A stretch of 64,000 nucleotides of DNA, taken from contig OZ038383.1 in the NCBI GenBank assembly GCA_964036045.1, forward strand, positions 61,447,725 to 61,511,724. Direction: 5' to 3'. Made by a program: the position numbers and the translations under genes. Numbering within the stretch: position 1 is the stretch's first letter; the number at the start of each line of letters is the position of its first letter. This document shows, in pieces, positions 18,376 to 31,000 of this stretch. The notes under the pieces were generated by a model. It saw only the letters and a program-made list of their open reading frames with translations, searched no databases and had not been told where the DNA came from. This DNA comes from Eutreptiella sp. 'Long Island Sound 2002'. Its lineage: Eukaryota > Euglenozoa > Euglenophyceae > Eutreptiales > Eutreptiaceae.

Positions 18376-18950
18376 TCGCGCGCGCTGGCCCCCAGTGCCA
18401 GAAGAAAAGAAAAAGAGAAGTAAAACACGACAAAAAACCTTTCTAAATAGCTGAAATTGAAGCTAAAGAGCATAAAATACGCCTAGGGCAAGAAGCACGC
18501 GGCGACACTCCTCAAATCACGACTGCAAAAATTTCCAACTCAAATAGACAAAAAAATAGCGTAGACCATAGCGCCCTGCCCCTCGTCGTCTAACATGCCG
18601 CAAACGCAAAGAGAACCGCGTCGAGCAACGCCGAAAACAAGAAGAAAAATTTCCGTAACACGCCACGCCCCTGCACTTGCTCCCTCACGCCCTCTTTTCT
18701 TCACCATGTACCTTCCCCTCCCGCTCCTGCTTCACCCTCGACGCTTCTGCCTCCTTTTGGCCGCAGGTGGAACTTACGCGGCGTCAAGTCCACAACACCG
18801 CCACCATCGTGGGCTAACAGCTAAGGCAGTGATGCAGACATGGTCTTGCTTCCTGCCAGTGTGCGTGCGTTGCGTAGTGTATTATTTTATTTTATTTTCA
18901 AAAGCCGAAAACATATTTTAACAAATTTTGCAGTGGCTGTTAAAGTAGGA
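18376..18950. other. Unique spacer without a supported gene
   Basis: A-rich at its start (aagaaaagaaaaagagaag) and ttattttattttattttc near 18,882-18,900. No convincing gene. The 108-codon plus frame at 18,595 has no recognisable domain. Confidence 0.4.
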
Positions 18951-20330
18951 GAAAATAACCAAACACAGGCAGTAAACCAAACAAGGCAGCAGGACAGGAC
19001 ACCGCAGCACCACACGGCAGCACAGCACAACGGGGCACAGCACAGCAGAGCAGGGCACCAAGAGAGAGCAGGGCCGCACAGCAACCGGCACCAGACAACA
19101 GGGCAGCCAGCCACCCTTACCGGAGGCGGCAGCACGACACAGCGGGCCACAGGAGGACACAGCACAGCGCGCAGCAACACAGCACAACACCGCAGGAAAC
19201 CGCACGACAGACATGAACGCACTGCAGCACCAGGCTCCACAAACAGCACAGACCAAAACAATCGCACGACGCAGCGCAGCACTGCACAGTGCAGAGAGGA
19301 CAGCGAAGGCACAGCACGACCCTCCAGAACGCACACAGCACAAACCACAGCGGCGAACAACGGCACGCACCAACACACCACGGCAAAACACACACAGCGC
19401 GGGGAGACAAGGCAAAGAACAGCGCCGGAAGGCACAGGACCCCAGGACGACGGAGAGCGCCCCAGGGCACAACACAGCGCGCAGCAGCACCAAGGAGAGC
19501 GAAAACAAAAACAACACAGCGCACAACAAAACAGCGCTGGGCGGCACAACGCGCAGCAACACGGCGCAGCACTGCACCAAGGGACACATCACACCACACA
19601 GCAAGGCAGACCAAAACGAGACAGCAAGCCACAACGCGAACAACGCAATGGGACGACATGACCGGACACGCGACACAACACACAGCACCAACCAACAGCA
19701 CGGCACAACACAATGGAAAACACAAAAACCCACGGCAGCCCACAACCAGACAGGCCGGGACACCACAGCACGATAAGCAGCACAGAACACGGCAACAGGG
19801 CACCGCAAAACACCAGACCGAAGGGCGCACACCGGGGGGGGGGAATAAAAGGGCTGGGGGGGGGGGGGCGGGGAGAAGAGGAAAAGGAGGGCGGGAGGAA
19901 ACCAACAACAGACCAAGCAGGCAGGGACGAAAAGCAGGAAGGAAGAAAGGAAGAAGAAAAAAAGGTGGGGGGGGGGGAAAACAGGGCGGGAGAAAACAAA
20001 CACCAAAGCAAACAGGCAGCGACGAAAACCAGGGCGAGAAAAAAAAAAGATAAAACAGGGGAGCCGGGGGGGAAGGGACAACACAGCGCCAAGGCCCAGG
20101 ACACCAGGGGCCGGAAACCAGAGAAGGTAAGAAACAAGGGGGGCGCAGGGAGATGAAGAAAAGAAAAAAACAAACAGCAGAAACGGTAGAAGGCAAACAA
20201 ACTGACAAAAAAGGGCAGCCCAAGCCCCGAGGGGGCCGAGCAACGCAGAACACAGCGGCCAAAGGTAAGGTGAGGCGCACCAGAAAGGAGCCCGGGAGGC
20301 CGGCCTACCCAACCTGGCCAAGAAGAACGC
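18951..20330. repeat. CA-rich cryptically simple sequence with long G runs
   Basis: Plus-strand words cagcac, acagca and caacac dominate 18,960-19,790. Then come G10 (19,834-19,843), G13 (19,856-19,868) followed by c and G4, and G11 (19,967-19,977), in a purine-rich A/G stretch. Stop-free frames on both strands, including part of a 990-codon minus frame, are compositional artefacts. Confidence 0.75.
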
Positions 20331-20940
20331 GCACACACACACACACGTGGCGTCCTCCGACCCGCAATGGGGCGTGTTGGCGTCCACATGTAACAGCCCC
20401 GGTGCACCGGCCGAGTTTTCCGTCGAAAGAAGGACGGTACGGGAAACCGGACGCGTCAGTGACCGGGTCCACACGCGCAAACAGCCACAGTGCACGCAGC
20501 CCAAGACCGAAGCCGGAGAGACCCGCCAGGGACATCCCGCTCGCGGGGCCCCAAACTTGTACGACGCGGAGCGAGCCCAGCGCCCCTGCCTCGGCGGGAG
20601 GCCAGCAGCAGGCACAATGAGCCCGGTTCTCGGCCGGCCTCCACGTGCCCCGCGCAGCCGCCCAGGAAATCCGGGGGGGGGAAAGCCCCCGGGTTGGGGA
20701 AAGGCACCACGGCATCGGGAAAGCCGACCAGAGCACCTAGAGCAACCGGACCGGACAAGGCGCGGCGCACCACGCGGCGCCACGAGACACGCCAGAGAGG
20801 CACGCCGCCGGCGGGGACCAGGGCACACGCACATGTGCGATTCAACAACGGCCACCTGGTGCCGCAAACCCAGACAGCGCGCACACCACGCAACGAACCA
20901 CGGCACGGGAGTGGTGCCAGGTAACACCAAACCCACACAC
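20331..20940. other. Transition region with CA microsatellite
   Basis: Begins with a short (CA)n run (20,328-20,346), followed by GC-rich sequence of no recognisable coding content. Arg/Pro/Gly-rich frames are present on both strands. Nothing else is seen. Confidence 0.35.
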
Positions 20941-22560
20941 CTCAAACCCGAGCCAGGAAAGCCTGAATACAGGCAGAGAGCGCACACCGACACAAACTCC
21001 CCAAAGCCCCAGCCACACACACCCACACCCCACACCCCGGCCAGGGTTGGCGGGCTACAGGCGAAGCGCACACACCCAAACAAACAACTGAACAACCCAG
21101 CCAGAAATGGCCGGATGCAGCCAGAGCATGAGCCCAAGTACACACACCCACACCGCACACCCAAGCTAGGGTTGGTGGGGTACAGGCGGAACGCGCACAT
21201 GAACACACACACCCCAACTCCCCAACCAGGAATGGCGGGGCACAGCCGAAACCCGAGCCGAAGCACACACACCACACCGCACACCCCAGCCAGCACTGGT
21301 GGAGTACAGGCGGAGCGCACACACCTAAACACACAACGCAACACCCCAGCCAGGAATAGCGGGGCGCAGCCAATACCTGAGCCCAAGCACACGCACCCAA
21401 AACCGCACATTCCAGCCAGAATTGGCAAGGTACAGGCGGAGCTCACACACAAACACACACACCCCAACAACCCAGCCAGGAACGGCGGGGCGCAGCCAAA
21501 ACCCGAGCCGAAGCACACACACCCACACTGCCCACCCCAGCCAGGATTGGCGGCGTACAAGCGGAGCGCACACATCAAAACACACAACCCAACACCCGAG
21601 CCCGGAATGGCGGGGCGCAGCCGAACCCCGAGCCGTAGCACGGACACCCACACCGCACAGCATAGCCAGGACTGGCGGGGTATAGGCAGAGCGAGCACCT
21701 CAAACACACACCCCAACACCCCTGCCAGAAATGGCGAGGCGCAGCCGAAACCCGAGCCCAAGCACACGCATCCACACCGCACACCCCAGCAAGGATTGGC
21801 AGGGTACAGGCGGAGCGCACACACCAAAACACACACCCCAACACCCCAGCTTGGAATGGCTGGGCGCAGCCGAAACCCGAGCCAAAGCACTCACAAGCAC
21901 ACCGCACACCTCAGCCAGGATTGGCAGGGTACAGCCGGAGCGTGCACACAAACACACACACCCAAACAAGCCAGCCAGGAATGGCGGGGCGCAGCCGAAA
22001 CCTGCGCCCAAGCACACACACGCAGACTGCACACCCAAGTCAGGATTGGCGGGGTACAGGCGTAGCGCGCACACCAACCCACACACCGCAACACCCTAGC
22101 CAGTAATGGCGGGGCCAAGCCGAAACTCCAGCCCAAGCACACACACACACAACGCACACCTCAGCCAGGATTGGCGGGGTACAGGCAGAGCGTGCACACA
22201 AACACACACACCCCAATAACCCAGCCAGAAATGGCGGGGCCCAGCCAAAACCCGAGCCCAAGCACACACACCCACACCGCACACCCCAGCCAGGAAAGGC
22301 GAGTTACAGGAGGAGCGCGCACCAAAACACGCATGCCCCAACACCCCAGCGCAGATTTGCGGGGTGAAAGCGAAAACCCGCACTGACACCGACGCACCAC
22401 AAACCCCAGCCATGATTGGCAGGGTACAGGAGAAGCAGGCACACCAACCCACACACCCGAACACCCCAGCCAGGAATGGCGGGCCAACCCCAGCCAGGAT
22501 CGGCGGGGTAGTCAAAGCCCGTGCCCAACCACACACATCCCAGAACCAAGCCAGGAATGG
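20940..22560. repeat. Minisatellite of ~125-bp units with embedded CA tracts
   Basis: aatggcggggcgcagcc-type words recur at about 21,606, 21,730, 21,855 and 21,980 (steps 124-125). Each is followed by acccgagcc, a cacacaccc stretch, ccagccaggattggcgggg, tacaggcggagcgcac and a second CA stretch. About 13 units, ends degenerate. Confidence 0.85.
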
Positions 22561-22599
22561 AGGGGTTACCGCGAATCCCAAACCAAAAAGCGCGCCCCA

Positions 22600-24480
22600 T
22601 ACAACAGTAGGAAACCCAATGTCCATAGCCCGGACACTGAGGCAGCCAGTGCCATGCGGGTGACCCGGCCAAACGTGACCCGGAGGTCGCTGTAAAACCC
22701 AGCTACGTTTTTTCTGATTCACCCTGATGATTTGCAGGGGTACCCTTCAAGATTGTTTGAGGCACTTACAACATGCCGGGCTAGCAGTGGAACAACAACC
22801 TTCACAATTTCCGTTGCCCGTGGTGCGCAAGCGCCCAACCTCTCCACACCATCTCGTGCCTTGCTTTCTGCCCCTGGCTGGACGACCACCTTCAGGTGTT
22901 TATCCGCGCGTGGCCCGCCCCTTTAACTTCTGTTGTCCAACACTGGTGGATCACGTCTTCCATCAAAGCAGATAAATGAAACTACGCGCGCACACTCGTT
23001 CCCACATCCCAATGGTCCGCACTTCAAGTGCCCATTCCTGGACTTGCTGCTTTTGCCCACCGTCTGGAGCTCAATTCAGCCCTGGTGAAGCGACGGCCCG
23101 CACTTAAAGACGCTTTCTACAACGCACATGATTTGTTCCGGGACAACCGGGAGCCCTGGAACCCAATTAACCGTGCACACCCGCTCACCAGGATCAACCC
23201 TTGGCGCGTTTCGCACGGCCCCTATAGTACTTCCACTCCTCTCACTAACCCCCGCGCCAAGCCGCAATACAAACCTCCCCCCTGCCCACAAAAGTGTTTA
23301 GCCCCCCCAGGAGGAAACCAAACAACGGCCAAGCGAGAAGCCTCCAAGCGAGCGATCAACCCAGGGTAAACCGCAGGCTGCCCCCAGGCCCCCACGCGGC
23401 TCCCCACCCCCTTGCGCGCCCCCCTCCTTTCCCCCCACATGTCGCATTGCCACTTCACTGCCTTGCCCTCTTGCGCGCAGATTACAAGGACTCCAGAAGC
23501 ACACTTCGTCCACCACGTCTCACACCGGAAAGCGACAGCAGACCGACTTTCACTCCACCGCATCTCAATTCTCAATTTTTTCTGATAATCCAAAGCAGAC
23601 AAGGCTTCCTTTCGCCCTCTCCTCCCGCCGGCCTCCCCCTCCCGACCCTTCCGCCCCAGCTCGCGCCGCTCGGTCCCCCCCGACATCCGACAGCTTTTCC
23701 GGCCCGCCACCCTGATACACCCAGCCCGTGCCCCCCCCCTGATTAGCCTAAGGCCCTCACAGCAACCCACAGTGCCACTATTCCTCCCTTTTCTTCGACT
23801 GATCCCCCCCAAAGGGTCGTCCCCCCCTCCTCCCTCGTCAACTTGCCGCGAGAGCAACCCACATTTCCTCCACCCCCTCTAACCTTGAATGTCCCAAACC
23901 CCTCTCCCCCCCAAGGGCAACAATTCCAGGCTCCGACAGCCAGGTATGCGCACACAGGCTGTACAATATATGTAATTGTGCTTACTTTCGGTGCACGGCG
24001 TCTCTCCTTGGGGGACGCCAGCCCCTGAACAAGTTGGTGTGTTAGGAAGATTTGAAAAAAACGTGACCCGGAGACCAGGGGTAACGCTGCATCCTAAGGC
24101 CTGCGCTGCTTTGGGACTCGAAGCGGAGTGTGCGACACCAAAGCACCTCGGAATCCTAGTACCAAGAACATGCATGCATGCCTTCGGAATGGGAGACACC
24201 AGGAAGACGCCAGGAAGTCTGGTGAACCCCTAGGGTTCCGCCCAAAGGAGGGGACGTGTGCAAGCACGGTGGCACACACTCCCCGCAAGACAAGTACGTC
24301 ACGCTGGCGGCCAACAGCCCTCCCGGTGCTGCCCGGGGCCGCTTTGTCGGGGGCCACCAGTCAGGTGTAGGGGGGTGTAAGCTGCCTCCCTTCTTCAACC
24401 GCGGAGCCTCTTCCTGTGCGTCACAGGGGCGACGCCAGGGGGAACCATGGGGCGCATCTCCACGGCCGAGTGCACCTACC
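22600..24480. other. Non-repetitive island, C/T-rich, no gene firmly supported
   Basis: This is the only sizeable stretch between arrays without a visible repeat. Plus-strand frames include 22,727-22,975, 23,028-23,369 (PGLAAFAHRLELNSALVKRR, ALKDAFYNAHDLFRDNREPW) and 23,294-23,746 (Pro-rich). The 23,028 frame is the most protein-like but has no known motif. A cttgcgcgcag/a stretch at about 23,470-23,480 looks like a splice acceptor, so a spliced host gene cannot be excluded. Confidence 0.3.
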
Positions 24481-24488
24481 TACCTACC

Positions 24489-25070
24489 TTTGCTACCATG
24501 TGGCCAGCCGCGGTGGTTCTGCAAGGTGTGCTGGTGCTTGGCGTGTGTTCTGCCAAAGGCGCTGTTACCAGAAGGCAATGGCCGGGATATCTACGCACGG
24601 GTACAGGTAAACGGGCAGGGGGGTGTGTGTTGTGTGCGCGCTGTGTGTAAGTGTGTTGTTGCATAGCTGGACCAGTGCACTTCCGCACCTGGCCGGCACT
24701 GCTCTGCCGATGCCTGTGTGCAGGCACAGGGGGTCCTTTTTGTCCACTGCACCCTGCATGCCGCGCTGCACCATCAGTGCCTCCTGTGTGGTGCCGCACT
24801 GCTTGATGACGAGCACTGCACCGCACTGTGTGTGCCCTGTTGCACTCTTGTTGTGGGCAGAGGGCAGTGGGCAGTGTAACACACTGCCGCGCCGCTTGGG
24901 GGCCTTGGGCAGTGGAAATCCTGCTTCGCACTGCCGCATTGCCTGAGGGCAGTGGGGCGTGGCACTCCTGCCGTACACTACCTCTCTGCCTTGGGGCAGT
25001 TGGCCCGTCATTTCCTGAAATCTGCTGCAACGCACTGCCTCACTGCCTAGGGTCAGTGGGCAGTGGAACT
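24489..25070. repeat. Segmental duplication A2: leader of a 47-bp array
   Basis: Second copy of 17,291-17,870, sharing ccatgtggccagccgcggtg, ggcgctgttaccagaag, cacgggtacaggtaaac and the degenerate array edge. Here too it introduces a 47-bp array. Confidence 0.85.
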
Positions 25071-28000
25071 CCTGCAACACGCTGCCTCACACCCTGGGGG
25101 CAGTGGGTAGTGGAACTCCTGCAATAAACTGCCTCTCTGCCTTGGGGCAGTGGGGAGTGCACCGTCTGCAATACACTGCCTCAGTGCCTGGGGGCAGTGG
25201 GCAGTAGACCTCCTGAGTTACACTGTCTCACTGCCTGGGGGCACTGGGCAGTGGATTTCCTGCAATACACTGCCTCACTGCCAGGGGGCAGCGGGCAGTG
25301 CAACTCCTTCAGTGCACCGTCCCAATGCCTGGAGGGAGTGGGCAGTGGTCCTCCTGCAATACACTGCCTCACTGCCAGCAGTCGGCAGTGCAACTCCTTC
25401 AATGCACCGTTTCAATGCCTGGGAACAGTGGGCAGTGGACTTCCTGTAATGCACTGCCTCACTTCCTGGGGGCAGTGGGCAGTGGACCTCCTGCAGTACA
25501 CTGCCTCACTGCCTGGGGCCAGCGGGCAGTGGACGTCCTGCAGTACACTGCCTCACTGCCTGGGTGCGGTGGGCAGTGGACCTCCTGCAATACACTGCCT
25601 TACTGCCTGGGGATAGTGGGCAGTGGACCTCCTGCAATACACTGCCTTACTGCGTGGGGGCAGCGGGCAGTGGACCTCCTGCAATACACGGCTTCACTGT
25701 CTAGGGGCAGTGGGCAGTGGAACTCCTGCAATACATTGCCCTACTGTGTCGGGGCAGTGGGCAGGGGACCTCCTGCAATACACTGCCTCACTGCGTGCGG
25801 GCAGTGGGCAGTGGACCTCCTGCAAAGCACCGCCTCACTGCCTTCGGGCCGTGGGCACTGGACCACCCGCAATGCACTGTCCCAATGCCAGGGGGCAGTG
25901 GGCATCGGGCCTCCTGCAATAAACTGCCTCACTGCCTGGGGGCAATTAGCAGTGGACCTCCTGCGATACACTGCCTTACTGCGTGGGAGCAGCAGGCAGT
26001 TGACCTCCTGCAATACACGGCCTCACTGTGTAGGGGCAGCGGGCAGTGGAACTCCTGCAATACACCGCTTCACTGCCCTGGCGGCAGTGGGCAGTGGACC
26101 TCCTGCAATGAACTGTCCCACTGCCTGGGGGCAGTTTGTGTGCCCCCTGCCATACACTGCCTCACTGCCCTGGGGGCAGTGGCCAGCGGACCTCCTGCAA
26201 TTCACTGCCTCACTTCCTTGGGGCCAGTGGGCATCGGACCTCCTGCAATGCACTGTCCCAATGGCTGCGGGCAGTGGGCAGTGGACCTTCTGTAATACAC
26301 TGCCTCACTGCCGTGGAGCAATGGGCAGTGGACCTCCTGCAATGCACTGTCCCACTGCCTGGGGGCACTGGGTAGTGGACCTCCTGCAATACACTGCCTC
26401 ACTGCCTGGGGGCAGTTGGCAGTGGAACTCCTGCAGTACACTGCCTCACTGCCTGGGGCCAGCGGGCAGTGGACGTCCTGCAATACACTGCCTCACTGCC
26501 TGGGGGTGGTGGGCAGTGGACCCCCTGCAATACACTGCCTTACTGCCTGGGCGCAGTCGGCATTGGACCTCCTGCGATACACTGCCTTACTGTGTTGGGG
26601 CAGCGGGCAGTGGACCTCCTGCAATACACGGCTGTGTAGGGGCAGTAGGCAGTGGACCTCCTGCAATTCACTGCCTCACTGCCTGGGGCCAGTGGGCATC
26701 GGCCCTCCTGCAATGCACTGTCCCAATGCCTGCGGGCAGTGGGCAGTGGACCTCCTGCAATACACTGCCTCACTGCCTTGGGGCAGTGTGTTTGCCCCCT
26801 GCCATACACTGCCTCACTGCCTGGGGGCAGTGAGCAGCAGACCTCCTGCAATTCACTGCCTCACTGCCCGGGGCCAGTGGGCATCGGCCCTCCTGCAATG
26901 CACTGTCCCAATGCCTGCGGGCAGTGGGCAGTGGACCTCCTGCAATACACTGCCTCACTGCCTGGGGGCAGTGGGCAGTGGACCTCCTGCAATGAACTGT
27001 CCCACTGCCTGGGGGCACTGTGTTTGCCCCCTGCCATACACTGCCTCACTGCCTGGGGGCAGTGAGCAGCGGACCTCCTGCAATTCACTGCCTCACTGCC
27101 TGGGGCCAGTGGGCATCGGCCCTCCTGCAATGCACTGCCCCAATGCCTGCGGTCAGTGGCAATGGACGTCGTGCAGTACACTGCCTCACTGCCTTGGAGC
27201 AGTGGGCAGTGGACCTCCTGCAATGCACTGTTCCACTGCCTGGGGGCAGTGGGTAGTGGAGCTCCTGCAATAGACTGCCTCACTGCCTGGGGGCAGTTGG
27301 CAGTGGACCTCCTGCAATACACTGCCTCACTGCATCCGGGCATTGAGCATTGGACCTCGTGCAATACACTGCCTCACCGCCTGGGGGCCGTGGGCAGTGG
27401 ACCTCCTGCAATACACTGCCTTACTGCCTGGGGGCAGTGGGCAGTGGACCTCCTGCAAGACACTGCCTTACTGCGTGGGGGCAGCGGGCAGTGGACCTCC
27501 TGCAATACACGGCCTCACTGTCTAGGGGCAGTGGGCAGTGGAACTCCTGCAATACACTGCTCTACTGTGTCGGGGCAGTGGGCAGGGGACCTCCTGCAAT
27601 AAACTGCCTCACTGCCTGGGGGCAGTGGGCAGTGGACCTCCTGCAATACGCTGTCCCAACAGCTGGGGGCAGTGGGCATCGGACCTCCTGCAATGCACTG
27701 CCTCACTGCCTGGGGGCTGTGGGCAGTGGACCACCTGCAATGCAGTGTCCCAATGCCTGGGGGCAGTGGGCATCGGGCCTCCTGCAATACACTGCCTCAC
27801 TGCCTGGGGGCAGTTGGCAGTGGACCTCCTGCGATACACTGCCTTACTGCGTGGGGGCAGCGGGCAGTGGACCTCCTGCAATACACGGCCTCACTGTGTA
27901 GGGGCAGTGGGCAGTGGAACTCCTGCAATACACTGCCCTACTGTCTCGGGGCAGTGGGCAGTGGACCACCTGCAATACACTGTGTTACTGCGTGGCGGCA

Positions 28001-31000
28001 GTGGGCAGTGGACCTCCTGCAGTGAACTGTCCCAGTGCCTGGGGGCAGTGTGTGTGCCCCCTCCCATACACTGCCTCAATCCTGGGGGCAGTGGGCAGCG
28101 GACCTCCTGCAATTCACTGCCTCACTGCCTGGGGCCAGTGGGCATCCGACCTCCTGCAATGCACTGTCCCAATGCCTGCGGGCAGTGGGCAGTGGACCTC
28201 CTGCAATACACTGCCTCACTGCCTTGGAGCAATGGGCAGTGGACCTCCTGCAATGCACTGTCTCACTGCCTGGGGGCACTGGGTAGTGGACCTCCTGCAA
28301 TACACTGCCTCACTGCCTGGGGGCAGTTTGCAGTGGAACTCCTGCAATACACTGCCTCACTGCCTGGGGGCAGTTGGCAGTGGACGTCCTGCAATACACT
28401 GCCTCACTGCCTGGGGGCGGTGGGCAGTGGACCTCCTCCAATACACTGCCTTACTGCCTGGGTGCAGTTGGCAGTGGACCTCCTGCGATACACTGCCTTA
28501 CTGCGTGGGGGCAGTCGGCAGTGGACCTCCTGCAATACACGGCCTCACTGCATCGGGGCATTGAGCATTGGACCTCGTGCAATACACTGCCTCACCGCCT
28601 GGGGGCCGTGGGCAGTGGACCTCCTGCAATACACTGCCTTACTGCCTGGGGGCAGTGGGCAGTGGACCTCCTGCAAGACACTGCCTTACTGCGTGGGGGC
28701 AGCGGGCAGTGGACCTCCTGCAATACACGGCCTCACTGTCTAGGGGCAGTGGGCAGTGGAACTCCTGCAATACACTGCTCTACTGTGTCGGGGCAGTGGG
28801 CAGGGGACCTCCTGCAATAAACTGCCTCACTGCCTGGGGGCAGTGGGCAGTGGACCTCCTGCAATACGCTGTCCCAACAGCTGGGGGCAGTGGGCATCGG
28901 ACCTCCTGCAATGCACTGCCTCACTGCCTGGGGGCTGTGGGCACTGGACCACCTGCAATGCAGTGTCCCAATGCCTGGGGGCAGTGGGCATCGGGCCTCC
29001 TGCAATACACTGCCTCACTGCCTGGGGGCAGTTGGCAGTGGACCTCCTGCGATACACTGCCTTACTGCGTGGGGGCAGCGGGCAGTGGACCTCCTGCAAT
29101 ACACGGCCTCACTGTGTGGGGGCAGTGGGCAGTGGAACTCCTGCAATACACTGCCCTACTGTCTCGGGGCAGTGGGCAGTGGACCACCTGCAATACACTG
29201 TGTTACTGCGTGGCGGCAGTGGGCAGTGGACCTCCTGCAGTGAACTGTCCCAGTGCCTGGGGGCAGTGTGTGTGCCCCCTCCCATACACTGCCTCAATCC
29301 TGGGGGCAGTGGGCAGCGGACCTCCTGCAATTCACTGCCTCACTGCCTGGGGCCAGTGGGCATCCGACCTCCTGCAATGCACTGTCCCAATGCCTGCGGG
29401 CAGTGGGCAGTGGACCTCCTGCAATACACTGCCTCACTGCCTTGGAGCAATGGGCAGTGGACCTCCTGCAATGCACTGTCTCACTGCCTGGGGGCACTGG
29501 GTAGTGGACCTCCTGCAATACACTGCCTCACTGCCTGGGGGCAGTTTGCAGTGGAACTCCTGCAATACACTGCCTCACTGCCTTGGGGCAGTTGGCAGTG
29601 GACGTCCTGCAATACACTGCCTCACTGCCTGGGGGCGGTGGGCAGTGGACCTCCTCCAATACACTGCCTTACTGCCTGGGTGCAGTTGGCAGTGGACCTC
29701 CTGCGATACACTGCCTTACTGCGTGGGGGCAGTCGGCAGTGGACCTCCTGCAATACACGGCCTCACTGTGTAGGGGCAGTAAGCAGTGGAACTCCTGCAA
29801 TGCACTGCCCTACTGTCTCGGGGCAGTCGGCAGTTGACCTCCTGCAATACACTGCCTCACTGCCTGGGGGCAGTGGGCAGTGGACCTCCTGCAATGAACT
29901 GTCCCACTGCTTCGGGGCAGTGTGTTTGCCCCCTGCCATACACTGCCTCACTGCCTGGGGGTATTGGGCAGCGGACCTCCTGCAATACACTGCCTCACTG
30001 CCTGGGGCCAGTGGGCATCGGCCCTAGGCATCCTGCAATGCACCGTCCCAATGCCTGCGGGCAGTGGGCAGTGGACCTCCTGCAATACACTGCCTGACTG
30101 CCTTGGAGCAATGGGCAGTGGACCTCCTGCAATGCACTGTCCCACTGCCTGGGGGCAGTGGGTAGTGGACCTCCTGCAATACACTGCCTCACTGCCTGTA
30201 GGCAGTTGGCAGTGGACCTCCTGCAATACACTGCCTCACTGCCCGGGGGCAGTTGGCAGTGGACCTCCTGCAATACACTGCCTTACTGCCTGGGCGCAGT
30301 TGGCAGTGGACCTCCTGCGATACACTGCCTTACTGCGTGGGGGCAGCGGGCAGTGGACCTCCTGCAACACACGGCCTCACTGTTTAGCGACAGTAGGCAG
30401 TGGAACTCCTGCAATACACTGCCCTACTGTCTCGGGGCAGTGGGCAGTGGACCTCCTGCAATACACTGCCTCACTGCCTGGGGGCAGTGGGCAGTGGACC
30501 TCCTGCAATTCACTGCCTCACTGCCTGGGGCCGGTGGGCATCGGCCCTCATGCAATGCACCGTCCCAATGCCTGCGGGCAGTGGCAATGGACCTCCTGCA
30601 ATACACTGCCGCACTGCCTTGGAGAAGTGGGCAGTGGACCTCCTGCAATGCACTGTCCCACTGCCTGGGGGCAGTGGGTAGTGGACCTCCTGCAACACAC
30701 TGCCTCACTGCCGGGGGGCAGTTGGCAGTGGACCTCCTGCAGTACACTGCCTCACTGCCTGGGGGCAGTGGGCAGTGGACGTCCTGCAATACACTGCCTC
30801 ACTGCCTGGGGGCAGTGGGGAGTGGACGGCCTGCAATACACTGCCGCACTGTCTGGGGGCAGTGGGCAGGGGACCTCCGGCAATACACTGCCTCACTGCC
30901 TGGGGGCAGTTGGCAGTGGACCTCCTGCAATAAACTGCCTCACTGCCTCGGGGCAGTGGACAGTGCAACTCCTTGAATGTCCTCTGGCAATGCCTGGGGG

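Noticed and set aside
18918-21890. A 990-codon minus-strand frame
   Set aside because: It spans CA-rich simple sequence, poly-G and the 125-bp array; composition is extreme Cys/Val/Pro with no domain.
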